NCBI GenBank assembly: GCA_023458615.1
Contig: JAEWYV010000076.1
Location: 1-5,969 of the forward strand
DNA from: Bacillota bacterium
GTDB lineage: Bacteria; Bacillota; Clostridia; Christensenellales; CAG-138
DNA length: 5,969 bases
Reading direction: 5' to 3'
Part shown: positions 1-5,958 of the stretch, piece by piece
Layout: every line of letters starts with the position of its first letter
Numbering within the stretch: the stretch's first letter is position 1
Made by a program: the position numbers and the translations under genes
Notes under the pieces: model-generated
Seen by the model: the letters and a program-made list of their open reading frames with translations, nothing else
What the model was told of the DNA's origin: nothing
Databases searched by the model: none

Positions 1-371
1 AGCTCTCCAAAGCGCCGTTTTCCGCAAAGCAGGTGCTGGAAGATGTTGGCCTCGGCGAGCGAATTGCAAACTTTCCGGCGCAGCTCAGCGGCGGCGAGCA
101 GCAGCGCGTCGCCATTGCGCGCGCGCTGGCAAAGAACCCGAAGCTCCTGCTCTGCGACGAGCCGACCGGCGCGCTGGACGACACCACGGGCAAGCAGGTA
201 TTGAAGATTTTGCAGGATTTGAGCCGCGAAAAGGGCATGACCGTCGTCATCATCACACACAACAGCGCGTTGACCGAGATGGCCGACCGCGTGGTAAAGG
301 TAAAGAGCGGAACCGTATCCTCCGTTCGCATCAACGAAACGGCAAAGCCGATTGAGGAGATCGAATGGTAA
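1..371 (+). CDS. ABC transporter ATP-binding protein, C-terminal part (5' end outside window)
   Basis: This is the C-terminal half of an ABC ATPase that powers a membrane partner from the cytoplasmic face. The reading frame is open from base 3 leftward, so the GTG at 33 is an internal codon and not the start. Walker A and the Q-loop lie outside the window. Visible are the ABC signature LSGGEQQRVAIARAL (from base 84), Walker B LLLCDEP (144-164) with the catalytic Glu at 159-161, the D-loop GALD, and the H-loop His at 258-260 in VIITHN. The signature followed by DEPTGALD and a short C-terminal tail is typical of the LolD/MacB/FtsE-like group, whose partners are FtsX-type permeases. Such a permease follows 49 bases downstream on the same strand, so the two are almost certainly cotranscribed. 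The substrate cannot be read from this fragment. The family call is firm. Confidence 0.95.
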   Translation, partial: LSKAPFSAKQVLEDVGLGERIANFPAQLSGGEQQRVAIARALAKNPKLLLCDEPTGALDDTTGKQVLKILQDLSREKGMTVVIITHNSALTEMADRVVKVKSGTVSSVRINETAKPIEEIEW

Positions 372-406
372 CGCGCAAAAACAGAAATGCATGGGCCGGG
401 ACCGGC

Positions 407-412
407 GGGGAG
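407..412 (+). promoter_or_regulatory. Ribosome binding site that sets the permease start
   Basis: GGGGAG lies 8 bases before the GTG at 421. The frame is open further upstream, with a TTG at 352 overlapping the ATPase gene and an ATG at 391, but neither has a comparable AG-rich site. The predicted protein from 421 also begins with a basic segment directly before the first membrane helix, as expected for this family. Confidence 0.7.
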
Positions 413-420
413 ATTGCTCA

Positions 421-3400
421 GTGAAACGCAACAGACGGTCTTGGCAAAAAAACCAATGGCGCGAGGTCTGGAAAACGTTCGGGCGTTTTTTGTCGATCCT
501 TGCGATTGTTTCGCTCGGGGTTGGAACATTCTCCGGGTTAAAGGTAACCCAGAATGCAATGGTGGATACGGCGGATCAGTATTTCCGCCAGTATGCGATG
601 TTTGACGAGAAGCTCGTCTCCACCATGGGACTCGAAAAAACAGACCCGGCCGTATTCGCGGCAATGGACGGCGTAAAGTCTGCCGAGGGTTCGGTCAGCA
701 TGGATGTGCTGGTCACGGTGGAGAACGGTTCTTCCTATGTGCTCGCGGCGCACTCCATCACCAGCGACATCAACCGCATCAAGCTCACCGCAGGGCGTAT
801 GCCCCAAAACGATCAGGAGTGCGTGGGCGATGCGCGTATACTGCCCAAGAGCATGATAGGCTCCACCATTCAGGTCTCGGCGGATAATGATGACGACACG
901 AAGGACGCCTTTGCCTACGATGCATACACGCTTGTCGGCCTTGCGGATTCCACGTCGTATCTTAATATGGAGCGCGGCACAACCAAGCTCGCAAACGGAA
1001 AGATCACGGCGTTTGTCTATCTGCCGGAGGGCGGGTTTTCGACCGATTACTATACGGAGATCTATGTTACTCTCCAGAACGCGAATGGGAAGATCTTTAG
1101 CGACGCATATGAAGACGCGGTTGCGGCGATGGAAACACCGCTCAAAGCAGCGTTGACCGAGCATGCTGACGCGCGGTATACGCGGATTCGTCAGGAGGCG
1201 GAGGACGAGCTCACCGACGCGGAGAAGAAGTATCAGGACGGGCTGGACGAATACAACACCAACAAGGCGGATGCCGACCAGAAGCTCAAGGACGCGGAGA
1301 AAACACTCAGCGACGCAAAGAGCGACATTGCCGCCGGCTGGAATACGATAGAGAAAAACCAGAAAAATCTGGATGACGCAAAGGACAAATACGACGCGGG
1401 CGTGATCGCCTACAATCAGGGCAAGACCGATTTTGAGACTGCAAAGACGGAGGCTCTGGCGGAGCTCGACGCAAGTCAGGCAACCCTTGACGGGCAGCGG
1501 ACGCAGCTGGAAGCGGCGATGAGCGCCGCCCAGGCCAGCGGAGACCCGGATGCAATTGCGGCAGTCCAGTCACAAATCGACGCGCTGGACAGCGCGCAAA
1601 CGCAGCTCGACGGGCAGCGGAGCGCTGCCCAAGCGCAGTTTGCCGCGACGCAGGCGCAGCTTGACGCGACCAAAACTTCACTCGACGACGCCAAGAAGCA
1701 GATTGACAGCGGGAACGATGAGATCAAAGCGGGCAGGCGAAAGCTCAAACAGGCCGAGAAGGATTATGAGAAGGGATATCAGGAATATCTCGATAATAAG
1801 GCGGAGGCGGAGCAGAAGCTCGCCGATGCGGAACGGGAACTGGAAGACGGCAGGCTGAAGATTGAAGATGGCAAGAAGGAGTTTGCCAAGCTCAAAGCGC
1901 CGAGCGTCTATGTGCTGGATCGTGAGACCAATGTGGGCTATGCCAACTTTGAGAGTGACTCCTCGGTGGTGAACGGCATCTCCAAGGTATTTCCGGTGTT
2001 CTTCTTCCTCGTCGCGGCGCTGGTCACCATGACGACAATGACGCGCATGGTGGAGGAACAACGCACACAGATCGGAACCCTCAAGGCACTTGGCTTTGGA
2101 GACGGTGCCATCGCCTGGAAGTTTATCTCCTATGCGGGCGGCGCGGCGCTGATTGGCGGGATGATTGGCTTCTTTGGCGGCAGCTGGCTCTTCCCGTGGG
2201 TGATCTGGCAGGCATATGGCATGCTCTATGGTTTTGCGCCGATCATCTATACGCTGGATTGGTCGCTTTTTGTGTTGGCAATGACGGTTTCGCTGCTCTG
2301 CTCGGCGGGAGTAACCTACCTTACCTGCCGCGCGGAACTCCGGCTTAGCCCGGCGGAACTCATGCGCCCCAAAGCGCCGAAGGAAGGCAAACGCGTCTTT
2401 TTGGAGCGGATTCCGTTTCTCTGGAAGCGGCTTGGCTTTATGGTTAAGATATCCCTGCGCAACGTTTTTCGTTATACCAAGCGCCTGATCATGATGGTAC
2501 TCGGCATCGGCGGCTGTACGGCGCTGCTTGTGACCGGATTTGGCATCAAGGACTCCATTGCCAACATCGCGGACGACCAGTTTAGCAACATCATGACCTA
2601 TGATTATGCCATTGTGTTTGACGAGGCAAAGGACGCCGAGCAGCAGGCGGATTATCGCGAAAAGACGAAGGATCTGCTCTCGAGCCTCGTGTTTGTCTGC
2701 AACGACAATATATCCGTCGATAGCAGGGAGGGCGTCAAGAGCGTAAACGTCATCGCGACCGAGGATCCCAACATCAAAACCCTCATCAGCCTGCATCGAG
2801 ACGGACAAACGCTGGCATATCCTTCCGATGGAAGCGTCGCTATCAGCGAAAAACTGGCAAAGATCACGGGCGTTTCGGTTGGGGGAACCATCCGCGTGCA
2901 GACGGACGAAGGGAAGCAAACCGATCTTCCCGTCAGCGCGATATTTGACAACTACGTGTACCACTACATCCTCATGACGCCTGCAACCTACAAGCAGGTG
3001 TATGGCGAGGATTGCGCGTTTGAGGCGGCGCTGGCGGATTCCGCGCAGGCGGATGTCCACACCGTTGCCGCGTCGCTGCTGGATGATTATGACGCGGCGA
3101 ATGTCAGCGTAACGCTGGATATTCGTGACCGCGTCAGCGGCATGATGACGAGCTTGAATCTGGTGATCTTCGTGATCATCTTCTGCGCGGGTGCGCTGGC
3201 GTTTGTGGTGCTCTTTAACCTGAGCAACATCAACATCACCGAGCGGCTGCGTGAGATTGCGACCATCAAGGTGCTGGGCTTCTACGCGCCGGAGGTTGGG
3301 GCGTATGTGTTCCGTGAAAATCTGGTGCTGACGCTGCTGGGCTCCATTGCGGGTATTCCGATGGGCATCTGGCTGCATCAGTTTGTCATGAATCAGCTCA

Positions 3401-3555
3401 GTTTCGATATGGTGAGCTTCCATGTGGTCATCCTGCCGTTGAGCTATTTGTTCTCCGTGGCAATGACATTTGTGTTTGCGTTTGCGGTGGATTTGTTCAT
3501 GCGCCCAAGGCTGGAGAAGATCAACATGGTGGAATCCCTCAAGGCAATTGAGTAA
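421..3555 (+). CDS. FtsX-type ABC transporter permease with long extracytoplasmic coiled coil
   Basis: This is the membrane partner of the upstream ATPase. From the GTG at 421 it is 1044 residues. Predicted order: basic N-terminus; TM1 about 23-40; first extracytoplasmic domain about 41-246, resembling the MacB-type domain; coiled coil about 247-492, rich in Asp, Glu, Lys, Gln and Ala; TM2-4 about 523-540, 570-595 and 614-637; cytoplasmic linker; TM5 about 689-707; second extracytoplasmic domain about 708-911; TM6-8 about 912-933, 967-990 and 1002-1027. After TM2 and TM6 come the paired FtsX-type motifs RTQIGTLKALGF and LREIATIKVLGF, which mark two FtsX domains. The overall 1+3+1+3 helix plan is that of large Firmicutes permeases usually labelled only as FtsX-like. 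Members of the superfamily extrude lipids, peptides or drugs, or pass mechanical force to surface enzymes; the substrate here is unknown. Family call strong, function open. Confidence 0.93.
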   Translation: MKRNRRSWQKNQWREVWKTFGRFLSILAIVSLGVGTFSGLKVTQNAMVDTADQYFRQYAMFDEKLVSTMGLEKTDPAVFAAMDGVKSAEGSVSMDVLVTVENGSSYVLAAHSITSDINRIKLTAGRMPQNDQECVGDARILPKSMIGSTIQVSADNDDDTKDAFAYDAYTLVGLADSTSYLNMERGTTKLANGKITAFVYLPEGGFSTDYYTEIYVTLQNANGKIFSDAYEDAVAAMETPLKAALTEHADARYTRIRQEAEDELTDAEKKYQDGLDEYNTNKADADQKLKDAEKTLSDAKSDIAAGWNTIEKNQKNLDDAKDKYDAGVIAYNQGKTDFETAKTEALAELDASQATLDGQRTQLEAAMSAAQASGDPDAIAAVQSQIDALDSAQTQLDGQRSAAQAQFAATQAQLDATKTSLDDAKKQIDSGNDEIKAGRRKLKQAEKDYEKGYQEYLDNKAEAEQKLADAERELEDGRLKIEDGKKEFAKLKAPSVYVLDRETNVGYANFESDSSVVNGISKVFPVFFFLVAALVTMTTMTRMVEEQRTQIGTLKALGFGDGAIAWKFISYAGGAALIGGMIGFFGGSWLFPWVIWQAYGMLYGFAPIIYTLDWSLFVLAMTVSLLCSAGVTYLTCRAELRLSPAELMRPKAPKEGKRVFLERIPFLWKRLGFMVKISLRNVFRYTKRLIMMVLGIGGCTALLVTGFGIKDSIANIADDQFSNIMTYDYAIVFDEAKDAEQQADYREKTKDLLSSLVFVCNDNISVDSREGVKSVNVIATEDPNIKTLISLHRDGQTLAYPSDGSVAISEKLAKITGVSVGGTIRVQTDEGKQTDLPVSAIFDNYVYHYILMTPATYKQVYGEDCAFEAALADSAQADVHTVAASLLDDYDAANVSVTLDIRDRVSGMMTSLNLVIFVIIFCAGALAFVVLFNLSNINITERLREIATIKVLGFYAPEVGAYVFRENLVLTLLGSIAGIPMGIWLHQFVMNQLSFDMVSFHVVILPLSYLFSVAMTFVFAFAVDLFMRPRLEKINMVESLKAIE

Positions 3556-3559
3556 ACTG

Positions 3560-3596
3560 ACGCAAAAACACCGCGCTGTGCGCGGTGTTTTTGCGT
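3560..3596. terminator. Bidirectional intrinsic terminator between convergent genes
   Basis: A perfect inverted repeat has 16-base arms (3560-3575 and 3581-3596) around CTGTG; one further C-G pair leaves a 3-base loop. Each arm carries an A5 or T5 run outside a GC-rich core (CACCGCG/CGCGGTG). RNA from either strand therefore gives a GC hairpin followed by a U run. It starts 4 bases after the permease stop and ends 9 bases before the stop of the minus-strand gene at 3606, so it can end both transcripts. Confidence 0.92.
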
Positions 3597-3605
3597 ATAG
3601 AAACC

Positions 3606-4205
3606 TCAATCGCGATCCAGCATACCCTTGCCGGCAAGGATGCGCGGCAGATGCTTTTCGATGCGGGCGACGCGCGTTTTAGATTGCTTTGGCTCGGAGA
3701 AATGCAGCAGATACGCGCGTTGCCGTCCCGGGGTGAGTGAATAGAACGCGAGCTTGGCGGCGGCGTCCCGCTCCAGCAATTCGGTGAACTCCTCCGGCAT
3801 CTCGGCAACGGCGGCGGGGCGAAACTCGATCTCCAAACCGGCCTGCTCAATGGCAATTGCCTCGGCAATATAGTCTCGAAGCGTCGGAACAAGCGCGCGA
3901 ACCTCATCTGCACTCGTAAACTTCACCATGCGCATCGCCTGAGAGTTTTCACCGGGAGCGACAAGAATATGCGCCTCGTCCTTCAGCAGAGCGCCTTTGT
4001 AAAAACCGATGGCGCAGGTGTCCTTAAACTCAAACAGCAGAATGACATTCGCGCCGCTTAATGTATAGCACGGCTTGCCCCATTTGTAATCTTCCACCAA
4101 TCCGCCAAAGAGCACAAGCTCCCTTAAGAGCGAGAGCGGCTCAGCCCACTTTGCGCCCTTTGCGAAACTGGCCTCAATCTGATTCGCTTTTTCAGATGGT
4201 TCCAT
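3606..4205 (-). CDS. YdeI/OmpD-associated family protein (DUF1801-like and OmdA-like regions)
   Basis: A 199-residue soluble protein with no signal peptide or membrane helix, probably cytoplasmic. Residues about 20-115 resemble the DUF1801/YdhG-like fold, with the stretch DYKWGKPCYTL (39-49), a strand-rich core ILLFEFKDTCAIGFYKGALL and a later MRMVKF. Residues about 135-195 match the OmdA-like end of the YdeI family: an acidic PEEFTELL, then LTPGRQRAYLLHFSEPKQ and the basic helix KTRVARIEKHLPRILAG. This two-part layout and length are normal for YdeI-like proteins, whose biochemical role is not established; the 'bacteriocin protection' label on the C-terminal Pfam family should not be taken as function here. 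The ATG at 4205 is supported by GGAGG (minus strand, 4218-4214) at 8-base spacing. The gene lies 82 bases downstream of the MFS gene on the same strand, with no hairpin terminator between, so readthrough is plausible. Confidence 0.88.
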   Translation of the reverse strand: MEPSEKANQIEASFAKGAKWAEPLSLLRELVLFGGLVEDYKWGKPCYTLSGANVILLFEFKDTCAIGFYKGALLKDEAHILVAPGENSQAMRMVKFTSADEVRALVPTLRDYIAEAIAIEQAGLEIEFRPAAVAEMPEEFTELLERDAAAKLAFYSLTPGRQRAYLLHFSEPKQSKTRVARIEKHLPRILAGKGMLDRD

Positions 4206-4287
4206 AGCGTCATCCTCCGCATAAAATCTAATTAAAACCTATCGCATTGTGGAGAACATTACCGTGACTTATGCACAAAGCCGTTTT

Positions 4288-5619
4288 TTACAGCGCATCA
4301 AGGCTCTTGATTCGCGTGAGTAACAGATAGAGCAATATGCTGAGCACCCCCGCGCAGAGGATCGCAACCGGCACGGGCATCACAGCTGCGAGCGCCGCGC
4401 AGAGAAAACTGCCAACCGGCATTGTACAGGCGAGAATCGCCATAGAGATTCCCGAAAGACGCGCCATGTAGTCCGCCGGAATGAGCCTAAGAAGCGCGGC
4501 GTTGTAGACGACATTTACCACGCCGCTGGCAAGACCGATCACGGCGCAGCTCACCATTACAACGCCATAGCGCAACGCGGGGGAGGCGAGCATTCCGCCG
4601 ATGGCAAAGGTGCAGAAAGCGACACTCCCTTGAAGTCCACAGACGATGAGCTGCGTTTTGCCGGAGATGCGGGTGATCTTTGGCGCGAGAAATGAGCCCA
4701 GTCCCAGCATGCCCACGACGATGATATTCAAAACCGATAGCATCTCCGCGCCGCCCTTGAGATAGTCCGAGATAAACGGCGCGGCATATGCGCTCAGCGG
4801 AACGAAGAGGAAGTTGATCAGTGCGCCAATCGCCAGCAGCGCCACGAGCACGCTAGACGAGCGAATCATAGCCAATCCCTCGCGAAAGTCTGCTGCCGCG
4901 GTGCGCAGGTCGGCCTTTTTCTCCGGCAGTGTTTCATGCAGGCGAATGAAGCCGATGATCAGCGCGGAGAGGAAGAAGGTGGTGGCGTCGATGACCAGCG
5001 CACCCTGACAGCCCAGCAGCGCGACCACGCCGCCCGCCAGCGCGAGGCCGACGATCTCCGAGACGCGGCTTGCGGTCTGGTTCAGCGCGGAGCCAACCTT
5101 AAAGAGCGGCGGTGTGAGCAGGAGCGGGACGATGGCGTTGCCCGCGGGTGAGCGGAACGCCTCCAACGTGGAGATGAGCAGCATCAGCCCCGTCAACAGC
5201 GCGGGGGTGAGGAGGCCGCTTAGGTAAATCACGGCGGTGAGGGCGACGATGAGTCCGCGCGCAATGTCGAAGGCGATCATGACGCGCTTTTTGCTCAGCC
5301 GCTCCACCAGCGCGCCGGTAAACGGCTGCAGGAGGATGGTCGGCAGATAGTTTAAGCCTAAGATCAGCGCCATCATCGCCGCGCTGTTGGTGATTTGATA
5401 CATCAGCCAGCAGATTGCGATTGCGTCAATCGAGTCCCCAAATCGATTGATGACATTCGCGGCGACAAGCTTGAGGTAGTCCTTTTGTGCCCAAAGCGGG
5501 CGGTAGCTGGTGATTTCCGGCTGTTTCGAAGCAGCTGCCGCTTCCGTAATAGTTGTCTGTTCCAAAGCGCGAGACTGTTTCGTAACAAAAGCCTTTTCTT
5601 TTATAGTTGCCTGTTCCAT
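4288..5619 (-). CDS. Major facilitator superfamily efflux protein, DHA3/Mef-like (MFS_3 type)
   Basis: A 443-residue inner-membrane transporter, presumably a proton-driven exporter. Residues 1-45 form a hydrophilic tail with hexapeptide repeats. About 12 helices follow, near 51-78, 82-104, 112-137, 138-160, 186-203, 205-226, 256-283, 291-313, 323-343, 348-372, 388-412 and 413-435, with a charged central loop at 227-255. Family marks are NRFGDSIDAIAICWLMYQIT (58-77) in TM1, the motif A-like GALVERLSKKRVM (102-114), AFRSPAGNAIVPLLL (154-168) and LRLIPADYMARLSGI (377-391) near the end. These resemble macrolide and siderophore exporters of the DHA3 group, but no substrate-specific residue can be named, so no drug is assigned. 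The start at 5619 is preferred because AGAAAGG lies 8 bases upstream. The in-frame ATG at 5664 would add 15 residues but has only GGGAA abutting it. The tail uses more AT-rich codons than the GC-rich body. Confidence 0.9.
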   Translation of the reverse strand: MEQATIKEKAFVTKQSRALEQTTITEAAAASKQPEITSYRPLWAQKDYLKLVAANVINRFGDSIDAIAICWLMYQITNSAAMMALILGLNYLPTILLQPFTGALVERLSKKRVMIAFDIARGLIVALTAVIYLSGLLTPALLTGLMLLISTLEAFRSPAGNAIVPLLLTPPLFKVGSALNQTASRVSEIVGLALAGGVVALLGCQGALVIDATTFFLSALIIGFIRLHETLPEKKADLRTAAADFREGLAMIRSSSVLVALLAIGALINFLFVPLSAYAAPFISDYLKGGAEMLSVLNIIVVGMLGLGSFLAPKITRISGKTQLIVCGLQGSVAFCTFAIGGMLASPALRYGVVMVSCAVIGLASGVVNVVYNAALLRLIPADYMARLSGISMAILACTMPVGSFLCAALAAVMPVPVAILCAGVLSILLYLLLTRIKSLDAL

Positions 5620-5646
5620 TCTGATTGCCTTTCTCTTTCCTCTGGC
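5521..5646 (-). repeat. Degenerate 18-base tandem repeat across the MFS gene start
   Basis: Seven consecutive 18-base units begin at 5521, 5539, 5557, 5575, 5593, 5611 and 5629. On the plus strand the approximate consensus is CTGTTTCGTAATAGTTGC. Hand-counted matches out of 18 are 14, 14, 8, 14, 13, 12 and 9, so the third and seventh units are weak. A three-unit (54-base) period is also visible: 5521-5564 and 5575-5618 match at 33 of 44 positions. Because 18 is a multiple of three, the minus-strand protein reads as hexads: AIRMEQ, ATIKEK, AFVTKQ, SRALEQ, TTITEA, AAASKQ. The start codon lies in the 5611 unit and the ribosome site in the 5629 unit and the base before it. Confidence 0.75.
5628..5634 (-). 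promoter_or_regulatory. Ribosome binding site favouring the MFS start at 5619
   Basis: AGAAAGG on the minus strand is 8 bases upstream of the ATG at 5619. This is the best-spaced purine-rich site near either candidate start. It sits at the junction of two units of the 18-base array, so changes in repeat number would alter translation initiation. Confidence 0.55.
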
Positions 5647-5689
5647 GTTCGCGGGGGCGATCATTTCCCGCTAGAGCCCTTCCCGATTG

Positions 5690-5704
5690 TCCGCAAATCG
5701 CGGA
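5690..5704. other. Short hairpin in the MFS leader
   Basis: TCCGC and GCGGA form perfect 5-base arms around AAATC. It lies 26 bases upstream of the alternative MFS start at 5664 and has no following U run, so it is not an intrinsic terminator. A role in leader RNA folding or protein binding is only a guess. Confidence 0.35.
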
Positions 5705-5718
5705 TTATGCTTAACTTA

Positions 5719-5747
5719 GGCGCAGGAGCGGCCGCTTCCTGCCCGCC
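5719..5747. repeat. GC-rich interrupted palindrome with a GCGGCCGC centre
   Basis: GCAGGA (5722-5727) and TCCTGC (5737-5742) flank GCGGCCGC (5728-5735), which is itself a palindrome, with one unpaired T at 5736. An outer GGC/GCC pair (5719-5721 with 5745-5747) extends it across a two-base bulge. No U run follows on either strand. It may be a leader-RNA structure or a dimeric protein site upstream of the MFS gene. Confidence 0.5.
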
Positions 5748-5831
5748 GTAGCAAGGATATCATTTCGGCAAAAGGACGCCATAGAACAACTGTCGAGTGG
5801 ATTGATTTTGCCTCAACCATTTGTATATCGC

Positions 5832-5850
5832 GGTTGAAAGTCACTCAACC
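5832..5850. promoter_or_regulatory. Inverted repeat GGTTGA-N7-TCAACC, possible operator
   Basis: GGTTGA (5832-5837) and TCAACC (5845-5850) are perfect 6-base half-sites with centres 13 bases apart. Further direct copies of TCAAC lie at 5813-5817 and 5856-5860, 32 and 11 bases from the copy at 5845, close to whole helical turns. This suits a dimeric regulator, but no regulator gene is in the window and the site family is not recognised. Confidence 0.4.
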
Positions 5851-5891
5851 TACGTTCAACTATTCCCGTTTTGGGCGCATATTCGACAAAG

Positions 5892-5922
5892 GTTTACAGT
5901 CGGTTGCAATAGAGTTTACAGT
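5892..5922. repeat. Direct repeat GTTTACAGT, 22-base period
   Basis: GTTTACAGT occurs exactly at 5892-5900 and 5914-5922. Each copy is followed closely by TTGC (5904-5907 and 5922-5925). The 22-base step is about two helical turns, as in tandem activator or repressor sites. It lies just upstream of the possible rightward promoter. Confidence 0.4.
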
Positions 5923-5929
5923 TGCGCTC

Positions 5930-5958
5930 TTGTAGCGCGGTCACCCTGCAGATACAAT
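5930..5958 (+). promoter_or_regulatory. Possible rightward promoter at the window edge
   Basis: TTGTAG (5930-5935) and TACAAT (5953-5958) are separated by 17 bases. The -10 matches the consensus at five of six positions; the -35 matches at only three. It would drive a gene beyond 5969, divergent from the MFS gene. A short GCGCT/AGCGC hairpin (5924-5938) overlaps the -35. Confidence 0.35.

Noticed and set aside
33..35. GTG at 33 as the start of the ATPase gene
   Set aside because: The frame is open to the window edge, and a start here would lack Walker A and the Q-loop; it is an internal Val of a longer gene.
352..420. Permease start at TTG 352 or ATG 391
   Set aside because: These would add up to 23 basic, low-complexity residues and lack a spaced ribosome site, whereas GTG 421 has GGGGAG 8 bases upstream.
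538..1164. 208-residue minus-strand open frame within the permease
   Set aside because: Antisense shadow of the permease ectodomain, with Arg/His-heavy composition and no recognisable motif.
1678..3609. 643-residue open frame on the minus strand opposite the permease
   Set aside because: It runs antisense to a clearly recognisable permease. Its product is rich in His, Arg and Gln with no family resemblance, as expected from antisense of GC-rich coding DNA.
4225..4253. TCCACA-17-TAGATT promoter (minus strand) for the YdeI-like gene
   Set aside because: Each box matches at only four of six positions, and transcription would start at or inside the ribosome site, leaving almost no leader.
5395..5751. 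118-residue plus-strand frame with repeating LFRN/CLF-like segments
   Set aside because: The apparent protein repeat is only the 18-base array read from the other strand. The rest overlaps the well-supported MFS gene, and no good ribosome site is seen.
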